From NCBI RefSeq assembly GCF_910589235.1, contig NC_060969.1, forward strand, positions 635,001 through 699,000: 64,000 bases of DNA. Direction: 5' to 3'. The notes beneath the pieces are model-generated. The model was not told the origin of the DNA, searched no databases, and saw only the letters and a program-made list of their open reading frames with translations. The stretch comes from Vespa crabro. Taxonomy: Eukaryota; Arthropoda; Insecta; Hymenoptera; Vespidae. A program made the translations under genes and the position numbers. Of the stretch, positions 43,357 to 56,301 are shown piece after piece (positions within the stretch are counted from its first letter, which is position 1; the number at the start of each line of letters is the position of its first letter).

Positions 43357-43427
43357 TATATATACGAAAAAATAAGTAAATATCAATAAAATCGTTGTAA
43401 AGATAAATCGTAATTTCGTACAAAGTA

Positions 43428-43430
<3 letters not shown>

Positions 43431-43468
<38 letters not shown>

Positions 43469-43500
43469 TTTGCTCTCTCTTTCTCTCTCTCTCTCTCCCC
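43431..43500 (+). repeat. (CT)n microsatellite downstream of ADCK2
   Basis: An interrupted (CT)n tract just past the ADCK2 poly(A) signal. Confidence 0.9.
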
Positions 43501-43553
43501 TCGAGATAACTAATGTAAATAATCGGGCTCCGAAATTCGAAGTTTAACGACAC

Positions 43554-43777
43554 TACTAATATTACTACTACTACTACTACTACTACTATTATTACTACTA
43601 CTACTACTACTACTATTATTACTACTACTACTACTACCACTACTACTACTACTATTACTACTACTACCACTATCACTACCACTATCACTACCGCTACCTC
43701 TGCGATTACTACTACCACCACCGCTGCCATTACTATTACCACCACCGTTGCCATTACTACTACCACTATCACTACTT

Positions 43778-43834
<57 letters not shown>

Positions 43835-43856
43835 TTAATCCTACTACTACTACTAT

Positions 43857-43925
<69 letters not shown>
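43554..43925 (+). repeat. compound (TAC)n trinucleotide array, about 370 bp
   Basis: Mostly TAC/CTA units, interspersed with TAT, CAC and CGC variants, in all about 120 triplets. All three frames of both strands are open over long stretches (poly-Leu, poly-Ser, poly-Val), which explains the long spurious frames here. Confidence 0.95.
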
Positions 43926-44340
43926 ATGGTAAAGGATTGGCGCGAGTTCGCGTGGGGAGGATGTCGATTTTAAAACGGGCTGCGGGAACGTGTAATCGCA
44001 TCGGACAGAATTCCGAAGAGTGACCAGTTGTCCGTGATCGCTTCCTGGTTGGTCGACCGTCTTCGTTTGTGTCGGTACTTGTGTATCTCTGTAGATATGT
44101 ATCTCGCATACGCGTTTACGAACGTCTCAGTATCATCAGTTAGTTAGTGTGTGTGCAACTGCGCGCAAGACGTTTCTTATTTGTGTTGGTACATTCATAC
44201 ACCTGTTCTGATAGCCGTGTCCGCCTGGAGTGCCACGAACAAGCTCTCGCGCATGCTTATCGAACGGCTTCGCGGGTTCTTTGAGATACCGAATTCCATG
44301 ATCGAATCGACATTTTTCGATGCTAACTGAAGGAACGTTT
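43926..44340. promoter_or_regulatory. GC-richer island with TCAGT initiator-like motifs
   Basis: Balanced to GC-rich sequence directly after the TAC array. It contains two TCAGT motifs (about 44129 and 44138), the arthropod initiator consensus, followed by cagttagttag. No conserved protein. It resembles an insect promoter and 5' UTR exon of a + strand gene whose coding part may lie far to the right; CYP314A1 is one candidate, but this is speculation. Confidence 0.3.
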
Positions 44341-44357
44341 TTTGGTACGATATATTT

Positions 44358-44420
44358 TTAATGATATATATTTTTTAATGATACATTTTTTTAATGATAC
44401 ATTTTTTTAATGATACATTT
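44358..44420 (+). repeat. 17-bp tandem repeat, about 3-4 copies
   Basis: Unit ttaatgatacatttttt repeated with minor change in the first copy (atgatatatatttttt). Confidence 0.85.
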
Positions 44421-45624
44421 GTCTTTTTTTTTGTTTCTTTTTTATTTCTATTTTTTTTCTCTCTAAGAGAATGAAAAGATTTTTACAAATCTATACGGGG
44501 TCTTTCAAAAATGTCTGTTTATTTTTCTTTTTTCTATATAGACAATTAGTTTCGAATAAAACTTCATTTTTTGACAATTTTTTTTTTAATTTATATTATT
44601 TAAACTATTATTATTACTATTTGAATTATTATTGTTAGAATATTATTCCAAAGAAAAGAAAAAGTAAATAAAAAAATACTAACTTCATTGTTTGAAAAAT
44701 AGTTTTAAATTATTATTTTTTTTTCTTATTTTAATATTTTACAAAAAGAATTATATTTGTTGACAACTATTTTTAAATAAAAGAAACTGTTTAGATAAGA
44801 GACGGAGAGAGAATTCGCCGGTAGATCTAATATTTGTAAAACTGTCGAACTCGTTCACGAAAAAGTCCCGTTATGTTTGTATAATTAACCCTGTATAACG
44901 CCATGTGTAACTTCGAAGTCAACACTCGTATATCTGTTTTATTTCACTCCTTTTTTTTTGTGGCCACAATCTGGCGTAACATTATGTTGTTATACCATTC
45001 TTTCATAATCAAGAAGTTTGTTTATGGTAATTCTTATTTGCCAAACCAGAGTGTTTAAAATGTTGCGTACAAATTTGTTTTGAAATATTATCTCGTTTCT
45101 TAAGGTTCATACAATAATTATCTTTTTTCTTTTCCTTTGTTTTCTTTTGTTTGTTTGTTTGTTTTTCTTTTATTACTTTTATAATGTCATGCATGTAAAT
45201 TTCATGCCGCATGCGAAGGTAAAACGATAACATATCGACTATTTTGGAAAAACATTATATCAACGTTATATTTGATAGCATTTAATTTATTTCGCTTGAT
45301 TATGTTCACTTTAACTGTATCGTGTATTTTACTTTGCCTTTATATACTTTCGGATCACGAATGAAATGATTTATCTTGCAGTGTCAGTTAAAAAGAGATA
45401 GAGAAATAAAGAGAGAGTATCACCTCTGTTTTGTCTTTATTTCTTATTTTATTTTGAAACACGTGTATCGTTACACGTGCAAGTAAAATGTAGAAAGATC
45501 GAATTCTTCTTTAGCAACTACGATCAAGTTAAATAGAGCTGTAAACATTATTATTAAAAGTATTCGTAACGAAAAAGTATTCGTATACGATATGTTTATG
45601 CATACATATATATACATATATATA

Positions 45625-45670
<46 letters not shown>

Positions 45671-47236
45671 TCTATATGTATGGATAGGTATTAAAAGAAA
45701 GAGGAGCATTTCGCAACGTAGCAAAACGTTAAATGATGTCGTCGAGGTCGTACAATCTTATAAAGGGCTCTCCTTCTCGAGTTTAGCCTCGTGTGATATT
45801 ATTTGGTCTATCGTTAGGACCAAGCCGTAAAGGAGTCTCATGAAAACGCACGTGCGTCGGCATCGATCAAGCGTAGAGCCTTCTTTTTCTTTAAGAGATG
45901 ACCTTCGATCGACCTTATTGTTCGTACTTACGCCTATTGTCGTCGTTATAAATTCTGCAGCTAACAATATATTGGAAAAAAAAGAAGGATAAATGAATAA
46001 TTGTTTTTTCATCAAAAATAACAATATTGAAAAAATATAGTAAAGAGATTTATTGAAAAGAAGACAGTATTAAAAATAGACAATATTGAATATATATATA
46101 TTGAAAAAGATCAAGATTATTTTATCGGTGATAAAAATTTGTTAGAAAAAAATTTCATAAATAAATAAAAAAGAAATGAAACTAAAATTATTATTAATTC
46201 TTTAGAAGTTAATAAAAAAGAATATATATTAAGTCATAATTATATTTGTTAAGAGATTTTATGAAAAATAAAAAGAAAAAAAAATTAAATTGTTCAATAT
46301 ATTTGTAATTCTATAATAACGTGCATATTAGGATAAAAAATATTCAATTAAACTTTGTATCATATGATCGCACACATTCATAATAAAACAATTAATGATC
46401 GACGAACAATACGATTACATTTACAGATAGTTACATAGAGAAATGATTACAAGAGTTGGGTTACGTTAATGGATAAAATTCTTTGATAACTCGCTCGGGA
46501 AAGAAGAAGAAGAATCGGATCCACTTAACATTTCGTTGGAGGCGACCTCGTGTGTCTCTGAGTCTTATTAGGGAGCCCGCTGTAAAGTCCACGAAGATAC
46601 GAGCAGCCTTCTTATTTGCTTCACGTGAGACACGCACGCTCATTTGCCCTTTTTCATTCTTTTATTTATAGCGCCCATTTTGTGGCCGAGCGAAGCAGAT
46701 GTTAGCGAGTCGTCGTCGTCGTCGTCGTCGTGGTCGTCGTCGTCGTCGTCGTGGTCGTCGTCGTGGTCGTCGTCGTCTTCGTTGTCACCGTCTTCGTCAT
46801 CATCGTTGTCTGTTGATACGTCAAAAGCCGAAGAATCGCGACGATGTCTGACGCATTCGGGTTATCATTTCTATTATAATATATACATATTATTTTCGTT
46901 CCGTTCAGGGAGACCTTGTGAAAACTCATTAAATCTCTCTATAAACGTAATTATTTTTTGTCGTATGGTGTTTAGAAAAAAAAAAAAAAAAAGAGAAAAA
47001 AGGAAAAGAAAAAGAAGATTATGTAATGTAAAATCTATAATATAATTTGTGACAATATAGATATACTGTGCTAAGTATAATTCATGTTTAAATATTCAAC
47101 GTTTGTTTCTTTGAATATGAATTAACTATTAAAATTTTATGACGTAAAAAATGAAATAAAATTTACAAATATAGATATACGCATATGTATGTGACTTCAA
47201 AGTTATAGAGGGGGTTTAAGGTGTTTTCCTCTCTCA

Positions 47237-47294
<58 letters not shown>

Positions 47295-48049
47295 TTTTCT
47301 CTCTTTCTACTCTCACGCTTACTCATTCTTACTCATCAATCATCCTCTTAGTAATGGGAAGAAACTTAATGATTGTTTTAAATAATACGGAATATAACTT
47401 CTAAAAAAAATTATAAATACTTTATGACATTAGAATTTAATTACATATAATTTATATATTTAGTAAACATTAATCTTTGCATATGAATTAATAATTAATT
47501 TTATTGCAAAAGAATAAAATTTAATTTTAAAAAAATATATATATATATAAAATATATGAGTATATATATGAGTACATAACTTAAAAGTTAGATGATATAG
47601 AAAGTTAAGAATAGTTATTTATTTTAAATTATTTAAAACAATAAAAGAATTGGAGAAAGAAAAAATAAGTAAAGAAAAAGAGACCTAAGAAATAAATTTA
47701 ATTTTCTAGAAATAGAAAGAACATAATTTGTTTATTAACAAATGATAATCTTATCTAACTAAATAGGAAACTAACTAAGCGAAAACGTGTTTTGTGTATC
47801 GTGTGTGACCAACTTTATCGTCTCGTAACCAACTATTCCTTTTTCCTAGATTGAACGAGAAGAGAGACTTAGAGAAAGATAAAAAAAGATAGATAGATTC
47901 GAAAGCGAATGAAAGTTAAATTATCACGATATCCGTATGTGTGAATTTATTTCTTGCTTTGTGTGTGTGTGTCTGTCTCTGTGAGTGCGCTCTGTGTGTA
48001 TGTATGTATTTGTATGTTGTATGTCTTTGCATGAGGGAGAGAGAGAAAC

Positions 48050-48106
<57 letters not shown>

Positions 48107-48120
48107 AAGAAAGAGAAGGG
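44421..48120. other. gene-poor microsatellite region
   Basis: No gene recognised. Repeats: (GTTT) near 45145-45165, (TA) at 45618-45666, (CGT)n at 46710-46775, (CT)n at 47228-47306 and (GA)n at 48027-48117. A mixed-composition patch at 45690-45960 and another at 46490-46870 have open frames but no recognisable protein. Confidence 0.5.
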
Positions 48121-48330
48121 GAGAGAGTCTTTGGTGTTCGCGTTCGGCTTATCCCAGTTTATTAGGGGGAACAATATGGAATGCACGCCCGTGGGATTGC
48201 GATTTATATCCCCGGCACTTGCATTACCTCACGGTATCGCAGCGCACCAGAGATTGCCGTAAAGCATCTCGGACAGTGCAATGCTAGAGACCCTGCCTGA
48301 GGAGAGTTCATTGCGTCTCTCATATTATCC
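48121..48330. other. balanced-composition island with short hairpin
   Basis: About 200 bp of non-repetitive sequence inside repeats. Two arms, aatgcacgcccgtgggat and atccccggcacttgcatt, fold around a 10-nt loop at about 48181-48226. I do not recognise a known miRNA, tRNA or protein in it. Confidence 0.35.
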
Positions 48331-48379
48331 ATCTTTTCTTCATCGTCTTATGTTAGACATTTGAATATATTCATTGTAA

Positions 48380-48422
<43 letters not shown>

Positions 48423-49000
48423 TTAAATCTATATATATATATATATATTAGTTAAATTTATATTAAACACTCAATTACGAGTACAAGATATTCCTTATCG
48501 GATCTTTTTGAATTGAATTTAATTCTTTATAATTATAATTTATAATGTAACGTTGACGACGTCATACATACACACATGCATATATGTATTTTTAAAGATC
48601 TTGTTTCACTTTTTTTTTTTAATAATACATAACTTTTACATATAATTATTTCTTTTTTTCTTGTTCTTTTTTTTATTTTCGTCATGAAAAAATTAGATTA
48701 TACAGGGTCAAAGTCGGTCCTTCTATCTTTACTCGATTGTATGCCGGTTTCTTCGAATAAAAAAGTTAACAAAAACAAAAGAAGAAATAAAAATTGTTAG
48801 TTATTTAAGAAAATAAAAAGCAAAAAAAAAAAACAAAGAACAAAAAACAAAAAAGGAGAAACGTTGAAATTATTATGTTTAATGGTCTTGTGCGATTTCT
48901 CTGTGAGAAAAAAAAAAAGAAAAATCTATCGGGTGAGCTAGTAAGTCGTCTAAAAAGTGAAGAAATCGAAGGATAATCGAGAAGATTTGCGTAACCCGAT
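48331..49000. repeat. AT-rich stretch with (TA)n
   Basis: (TA)n tracts at about 48378-48420 and 48430-48449 and poly(A)/poly(T) runs. Nothing else seen. Confidence 0.6.
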
Positions 49001-49557
49001 CGCGTCCTTCGCTTATCCGTGCCCTTCGAGTGGCCTTGAAGAGGATGGAGAGGCAAAGGAGAGTGTTGTGGCGCGAAAAACCGAGTCGGATCTTCGAAAG
49101 TCTCGATCCCAGGAGTTGAGAAGAGTAATCTCCTCCTTTTCCTCTTTCTCCTCCTCTTCTTCCTTCTTCTTTTTCATTCTACTCTTCGGAGCTCTTCGTA
49201 TTCAGTGACTCTATACTGTAGCTGGTATACGAGTACACTTCCTCGTATACCATAGCGTATCTTTCGCGGCAACGCATGCCCGTCTCGACGCTCGCGACCG
49301 TTTTATTTCGTTCGATTCAAAACGAGTTCCAATCGACGTCTCATTCCGCGTGTTCACGCCCGCTATACGCTCGATAGAAGCTACATCATTTCCCTCTGCT
49401 CCCTCTGCTCTAGTCCGTTCTATATGTAAGTTGTATGCGCGCGCGCGCGCGAGCGAGCGAGCGAACGAGCGAACGAGCGAGCGACCACCTCCATTGCCTT
49501 CTTCGTCATCAACACTATTACTGTTACAAGCATTGGGTTGCGTCGTAATATGTTTTT

Positions 49558-49609
<52 letters not shown>

Positions 49610-50544
49610 TTTTTTCTTTTTCTTTTTTTATTTTATTCGACCTATCCTAGATCGTTTCGATCGTTGATCTCTTTGTAAGAGAGAACTTTTAGGAAATCGA
49701 TCGACGTATCCTTTCTTCCGCCGTTGGATCATATATTTGTTTTCTTTTCAATTATTTTTTCTTCTTTTCCTTATTATTTCGATCGTCAATTTTGATTAGT
49801 AGAATTTTGAAAAATTCGTAGAAGGGGAAATACGTTTATCGATAAACCGATCACGTGTCTTTTCTTTCAAAATCCAGACGATGATTATTATCTTATTTTT
49901 ATTCTTATTTCGTTTCGTTCGTCGATCTTTGAAAGAAGATCTGCGAATTTCTAAAGAGAACCTTTCGAAAATTGATCACGCGTCATTTTTTCCGGTTCGA
50001 TTCTCCTTTTATTTCGCTCTTTCGTTTTTTCTTCTCCCGTTTCTTCTTTCGTTTACGTTTTTTTTTGTTTTTTTTTTGTTTTTTTGTTTTGTTTTTTCCT
50101 CCATTAGACAAGCGACTCGAGAACTTGTCCTTCTACGGATCGCATCACCTATCCTAGAACCGTCTAGAATCGTAAGATCGACTTCTTTCGAGGGTCGGCT
50201 CCGATTCGTTGGAGCCGACGACAACCCCTTTACAATAGGTAAGGACACGATCGAAATATCAAATTTCGAGGTCGTTCTTTAAGAAAGAGGAGGATCAGGT
50301 TTACGTACAACTAAAGGATAAAAAAGAATCTATCGATTCTTCGATAAATTCGTCTCAATGACTTAAAATATAAGAACAGGAGATTCACGTCGATCGTTCG
50401 TATCATTCGTTGCACGAGAAAATCATTGATCACGTTCAATAAAATCAAGGACCAATGAATGAAATTCTTTAAAGACAAATATGTTTACACTTATGAAAAT
50501 AAGATCGCAAAAAAAATAATCGAGCGGATAATTTGGAAATATGC

Positions 50545-50579
<35 letters not shown>

Positions 50580-50760
50580 AAGAAAGAAAGAGAGAGAAAG
50601 AGAGAGCCGAAAGAAATACGCGAAACGATACGAAGAAGTGGTATTCAAACGTTAGGGGCTATCGATCTTTGGTGGGGTACAAAGAGTGCCATCTGTCGGT
50701 GGTTTTAACTCTGTGATCTTTCAACCAATGAACGAACGAGAGAGTCCCCCACTCGGTATT
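49001..50760. other. mixed region with GC-richer patches upstream of CYP314A1
   Basis: Patches at 49000-49130 and 49240-49520, the latter with a GCGCGC run and gagc/gaac repeats (49438-49485), have a promoter-like composition. (CT)n lies at 49564-49604 and a poly(T)-rich stretch at 50030-50100. A strong donor-like AG|GTAAGG occurs at 50240, so a 5' UTR exon here is possible. No conserved protein. Confidence 0.35.
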
Positions 50761-51074
50761 TAGTTTGCCCCCACCAGGCGAGGCGGCCTGTCGCGTCGCC
50801 GTGCGTGCTCTTGTCCTCTTCGTCCTCGTCCTCGTCCGCATCTTCTTCGTCCTCGTCTTCTTCTTCGTGTCCTCGTCGTCGTAGGGTCTGCCAGGGTAAC
50901 GACGGTAGATGTAAACACAGAAAGAGAAAGAGAGAGAGAGAAGGAGAGGACAAGAAGATAAGAAAGAGAGTTGGGGGTCTCTCTCCGAGACGAGCGTCTC
51001 GTGATTCGTCGGGCGAAGTAAAAGGGCGGGCGGAGGGGGTGGGGTTGGACGGAGGAAGGCAGAGAGAGAGAAAA

Positions 51075-51109
<35 letters not shown>

Positions 51110-51350
51110 AAGAGATAGAAAGAGAAAGAGAGATAAAGAGAGAGAGATTACAAGAGGCGCCGGGCAAGCATCCCAGAACGGCCGTGTGCTCCGTTCGTCT
51201 CTGAAACACAGAGAGGAGAGAGTCGGGGCTCGATCGATCGATCGGCTCGATCGAGCGTCGAACAATTAACGGCCATCAAATGCCCATCTCGGGTACGCGT
51301 GGCGCGTAAATCGCGGCGCGTAAATCGTGGCACGCTCTTGCGACTGAACG
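50761..51350. promoter_or_regulatory. CpG-rich island, candidate distal promoter
   Basis: The most GC-rich stretch of the window apart from the repeats within it. It contains a gatcgatcgatcgg patch (about 51230) and two direct copies of ggcgcgtaaatcg (51301-51313 and 51315-51327). Reading frames here are repeat translations. It could be the promoter of the CYP314A1 5' UTR exon, about 5.5 kb from coding exon 1. Confidence 0.3.
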
Positions 51351-51362
51351 GACACGCGCCTA

Positions 51363-51394
<32 letters not shown>

Positions 51395-52079
51395 CTCCTC
51401 TTCCTTTTCCTCCTCCTCCTCCTCCTCCTCCCCTTCTCCTCTTCCTTTTCTTCCTCTTCCCCTTCTTTTTTACTTCATCTTATTTTTCTTCGCTTCGTCT
51501 TCGTCTTCATCTTCGTCTTCGTCTTCATCTTCGTCTTTGCCTTCGCCTTCGCCTTCGCCTTCATCTTCGTCTTCGTCTTCACTTCCTCTTTATTTCTTGT
51601 TCTCCAAAAAGTCACTCCCCTCTCCCCACCACTTTCTTTCATCAACTCCCTCTTTTCTCCTCTCTTCTTCTTCTCCTTTTTCTTTTTCTTTTTCTTTTTT
51701 TTCTTCTTCTTCTTCTTCGTTTTTTTTCTTCCGTTTCCTTTACCTCCTTCCGCCTTCCAAAGTTTTTGGAAAACGCGCGAGTAAACTTTTCGTGGCCAGT
51801 GCCTTCGAGGACCTTCGACGGGCCGAAATTTTTACTTCGGTCTTTACTCCCGTACGACGGCCCGTCGATGTCCGTCGATCGTTCTCCCAACCGAACGCGA
51901 TACTTCGTGATTTTACAGATCGATATATTCGATCGATATAACGAACGATCCGTGGATCGTCCTCGGCGTGTCAGTGTCTTATCGTCGTCGTCGTCCTCGT
52001 CGTCTGACTTCTTGGGAATAAATCGGGACTTGTAATCAAAGAGGACGAAGAGTAAGCTCGTTCTTCCGAGGTCGCCTTT
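51351..52079. other. pyrimidine-rich stretch followed by mixed-composition patch
   Basis: 51360-51740 is almost pure C/T on the + strand, mostly (TCC), (CTT) and (CGT) units. 51780-52030 is non-repetitive and CpG-bearing, with open frames but no recognised product. Confidence 0.4.
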
Positions 52080-52205
52080 CCTTCTTCTTCTTCTTCTTCT
52101 TCTTTTACTACTTCTTCTTCTTCATTATCGTCATCTTCTTCTACCTCTACTTCTTCGTCTTCTTCTTCTTCTTCTTCTTCTTCTTCTTCTTCTTCTTCTT
52201 CTTCG
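52080..52205 (+). repeat. (CTT)n trinucleotide microsatellite
   Basis: An interrupted TTC array, in the reverse frame a poly-glutamate. It is simple sequence, not an acidic protein domain. Confidence 0.9.
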
Positions 52206-53043
52206 CTAAATCGTCTCCTTCGATCGTCTCCTTTCGCTGTAAGTACCTTTTTCTCATTTCCTTCGCTTTGTTTCTTCATCTTTTTCGTTCTTTTTCTTTA
52301 TTCTTTTTTTTTCTTTTTTTTTCTTTTTCTTTATAAAATCTCCAACGTTTTATCGATAAATTAAAAGAAAAGAAAAACAAAACAAAAAAAAAAGAAAGAA
52401 AGAAAACAGAGAAAAAAAGGATCTATTAGGTATAACGATCAATTTACAAGCGCGTTTTAGCTTTTCGTTCGCTCGTTTTGTCGATAATCGATATTCGAAA
52501 GAAGGAAGCGACCGGCTTTCGACTCGCGTTATGTAATACATCGATCGAAACCGCGCGAGTTCCGTGAGAGTAATTGTTGCAATTATTGAGTTTCGCGATA
52601 CTGAAAACGTGAACATTATTAACGCGATTTATAAAAAAAAAAAGGGGAGGAATATACAAAGTTGACAAGGTTTCGTTTTTCTCAGGAATGATGACGATAT
52701 GAAGAACCGAATCGTCTGTTTTTATCGTCTAAACTCTGCTCATCTATTCCGTCATCCTCCCTTCGAACGTGCTTGCCTTTCTTTTATCTTTTTCTTTTCT
52801 CTCGTTTTTTTTTTTAATCGCGAAATTTGATCTCTTCCTCCTCCTCCTAAACTCTCGTTTATGTCTTAACGTAATATATTTTACATTATACACTCGACGT
52901 GTTTCGATTCGAAATCAAAGTGACGTGTAAATCTATTTTGACATGTTTGTTAATTGCTCTAACGACGACAGGTTTTATAGCGTGGGTAAGTGTCAGATTT
53001 GTAATAATTTCAATTCGAAAACATGAAAGAAATATCGTTTATA
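52206..53043. other. region without recognised gene before the TTA array
   Basis: A T-rich part (52260-52340), then mixed sequence. An open frame from 52899 leads through a hydrophobic stretch to a donor-like gtaagt at about 52986; see the finding on the candidate peptide. Nothing else seen. Confidence 0.4.
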
Positions 53044-53085
53044 AATATTATTATTATTATTTGTTATTATTATTATTATTATTAA

Positions 53086-53116
<31 letters not shown>

Positions 53117-53220
53117 GTTATTGTTATTGTTATTGTTGTTATTATTGTTATTGTTATTGTTATTGTATTGTTATTGTTATTGTTATTATTAATGTTATTG
53201 TTAATGTTATTGTTATTATA

Positions 53221-53261
<41 letters not shown>

Positions 53262-53265
53262 TTGT
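53044..53265 (+). repeat. (TTA/TTG)n array, about 220 bp
   Basis: Compound array of TAT/TTA units with a block of TTATTG hexamers in its middle (about 53114-53185). Explains the poly-Leu, poly-Asn and poly-Ile frames. Confidence 0.95.
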
Positions 53266-54812
53266 ATGCAAAATATTTTAATGAACTAATGAACACATAG
53301 TTTAATTTAATACGTATTTTAAAGAAATTTTTGTTAGGATTTATATATGCTACTCGTTTTTTCTTTTCTTTCCTTCTTTTTTTTCTTATTTCGACAAAAA
53401 TAAAAATACAACGTAATAAAAAAACGTAGATTCGGTAAAGTTTGGACAATTTTATCGAATGTTTTGTACATTGCATAACGTATATATTATGTACGTCGTC
53501 GATACTCGTCTAAAAACTCCGACGTATCTCACTTACATTGCTTTTCAGCGTCCTAATTGCGAGATATTGAGCCGATTACTCGACACATATGTATATCGGC
53601 CATCAAATATTATAATCCCTAGATATACTCTGCAAATTGGCAAGGCCGTCGAGAGATCCTACCGACTAGCCGCGAGGGGAATTTCGTAATCGTGCTTTGC
53701 TCGCTGTCTCTATATAATACGAAGGGAACGTCGCTGTTTTCGCTCGTAAATTTTCGAAGATATCGAATGCCCGACGCTATTTATATGGCTAATAAACGAG
53801 ATTGAATTTGTCTCGACGAGTGGCTCGACTCGAATCGATGGATTTTTTTTTCCTTTTCGTTCCTTTTTTTCTTTCTCTCTTTCTTCCTTTCTTTCTTCTT
53901 CTTTTTCTCTCTTTCCAATCTAAAACTTCGTCGAATGAAGAATATCTATTCGAGAGAAGGAAAGGGAAAAAAAAGAAAAAAAAAGACGTTTACCTGGATA
54001 AAAATACGAGCATTATTATTTCCTTTTCTTTTTTTTCCTTTTTTTTTGTCTTTTTTCTTTTTCTTTTTTTTCGTACTAATTATGTGAATTCTTGTTTTAC
54101 GTTTAAAGGAGTAAATCGTGAGTCGGCACCTCTCATACTTCTGAGAATTTTTAAACGTTATTTGGAAATCGATCGGTATCGATCGTATAAATAATTACAT
54201 GCATTTTAAACAGGATCATCCTACGTTCTTGTACGCTTTTATGGTAATCTTATTTGTGAAATATTAACGATCCACGACACCTAGGGTGTAATTTTGTCTG
54301 ACGTGGCGATAACATGTTTTGCCAAAATGGTTCGTAAACTTTATAATCTCGATAGATCATTGATAATATCGTCGGTGATTCGAATAATCAGATATTGCTT
54401 GAAGATACGTGAATTTATATAATATGAGCATGTTCTTTTTTATTTCATTCTTATTTCTTTTTTTTTTTTTTCCACTCTCTTCTTTTTCTCAATATCTAAG
54501 ATATCTTTAATCGTAATTGATCTTTTAGGAAAAAATTTAATTGGTCGCTCGTGTTTTCGTTTATCTTAAATCCAATAATATGTTTGACCACGTACAAGGT
54601 CAAAAGATAATATAGGTTCTAAATTAAATATCGTAAATATCTCTTCTAGGATTTCACGATAAGACGATGTAAAAACAGTAGCTTAAGAGACAGATAATCT
54701 TGTCAATAACAAGACTTCCGAATTCTGATATTATCGGTGTATGATGTCATCGAGAAATTCGTTCGTTTCATCAAACGAAGGAAAGAGAGGGGCGGGGGAG
54801 AGCGAGAGCGAA

Positions 54813-54861
<49 letters not shown>

Positions 54862-55136
54862 GAAAAAGAAAAAGAAAGAAAAAAGAAAAGTGTCGAAGCT
54901 AAATCGTACGGCGTCATTATATTTCCCTTACAATGATTCGAGCACGTCATCTATAGAAAGTTCTTATCAAAATATGTTATTATCGGACATAAATAGTTGC
55001 GTGAGAAAGAAATAGGTCAAGATAATGCGATAATACATTACAACTTTCTTCGCTCATACTTTCTTCTCCAGAAGAAGAACCAGGAAGAAAACGAAAATTT
55101 ACATAATACGTACTTATTTACGTATATACGTTAACT

Positions 55137-55181
<45 letters not shown>

Positions 55182-55827
55182 TAATTATTAAAATTTTCTA
55201 TAATGATATTTTTTCTAAATATAATTATATAGATAGACACATTAAATGTGTCTATCTTACGAATTGATGAAAATTGTGTACGATAAGAAAGAAAAAAAAT
55301 CCAAAAAGAAAAAGCAATTGCTTCTATTGTTCCTTTGTTTTATTGAATAAAACATTAAGAAGATCTGAATGAGAAATAAAACGAAAAAGAGAAATGGAAA
55401 CAAAAGTAAATGGAAGAATTCGATAACGAAACGATAACGAGAGATCGTCGAATTAGATATAGATTGTCGAAGACAATAACGAAGAGGGACAACAATTAGT
55501 TGATTCGATCGAAAATTTGCAAGAGAACGAATTGAATGTTCGTCACTTGTAGTGAACGGAGTCGACGCGATGACATGCCGTTATCAGCGCATCGTAAATA
55601 AAAGAATCTCTCTTCGCAAATAACAGTGGGACACTCGTAATCGCTCGACTGCAAGAAGAGGAGACAGACGCACAATGACAGACGGGCACGCACATACAAG
55701 TACATATACACGTACGATATGCAGCGTGCACTTTTTCGCCCTTTATCCCGCCTCTCTTTTTCTTTATCGCGTGTATTCGCGCGTCTTTGTGTATGTACGC
55801 GCTGCATTCCATTTGATTCGTCTCTCC
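53266..55827. other. intergenic region upstream of the CYP314A1 tandem repeat
   Basis: Contains a possible terminal exon at 53550-53689 (see findings), pyrimidine-rich runs (53840-53920, 54020-54075), a GA tract (54817-54860), a (TA)n at 55138-55180 and a mixed patch at 55490-55820. No gene recognised with confidence. Confidence 0.4.
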
Positions 55828-56253
55828 AACTATTTAGAGAGAGAGAGGGGGGGAGGCGAGGGGGAAGGGGGATAGAGAAAGAGAGAAAAAGTGAAAGAAA
55901 GGGAGGGAGAGGGAGAGGGAAAGAAAAATACTAGTGCGGAGAAAGGCTGCACAATTGTTTCCTTTTTTATTTTTTTTTTTTTTATTTTTTTTTCTTTTCT
56001 TTTTACTTGACTTTGTAAAATTATTTTCTATTAATCTTTATCTATAAAGTAGATACGTGTAATATATCATTTACATGCTCTTTTCAACTATGCAGAGAGG
56101 GAGAAAGAGGGGGAAAGAAATACTAACGCGGAGAAAGCCTGCACGATTCGTTTTTTTTACTTCATTTTATAAAGTTATATTATATCAATCCGTATCTATA
56201 CGTAGATACATGTAAACTATCATTTACAAGCTTTCTAACTATGTAGAAAGAAT

Positions 56254-56301
<48 letters not shown>

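Noticed and set aside
43383..44109. Long overlapping open frames on both strands (poly-Ser, poly-Val, poly-Leu)
   Set aside because: They are translations of the TAC trinucleotide array, which is open in all frames.
50705..51941. Several frames of 130-190 codons on both strands
   Set aside because: They consist of GA/CT and (TCC)/(CTT) repeat translation with no conserved domain.
51971..52279. Acidic 102-codon frame on the - strand resembling a glutamate-rich nuclear protein
   Set aside because: The glutamates come from the (CTT)n microsatellite.
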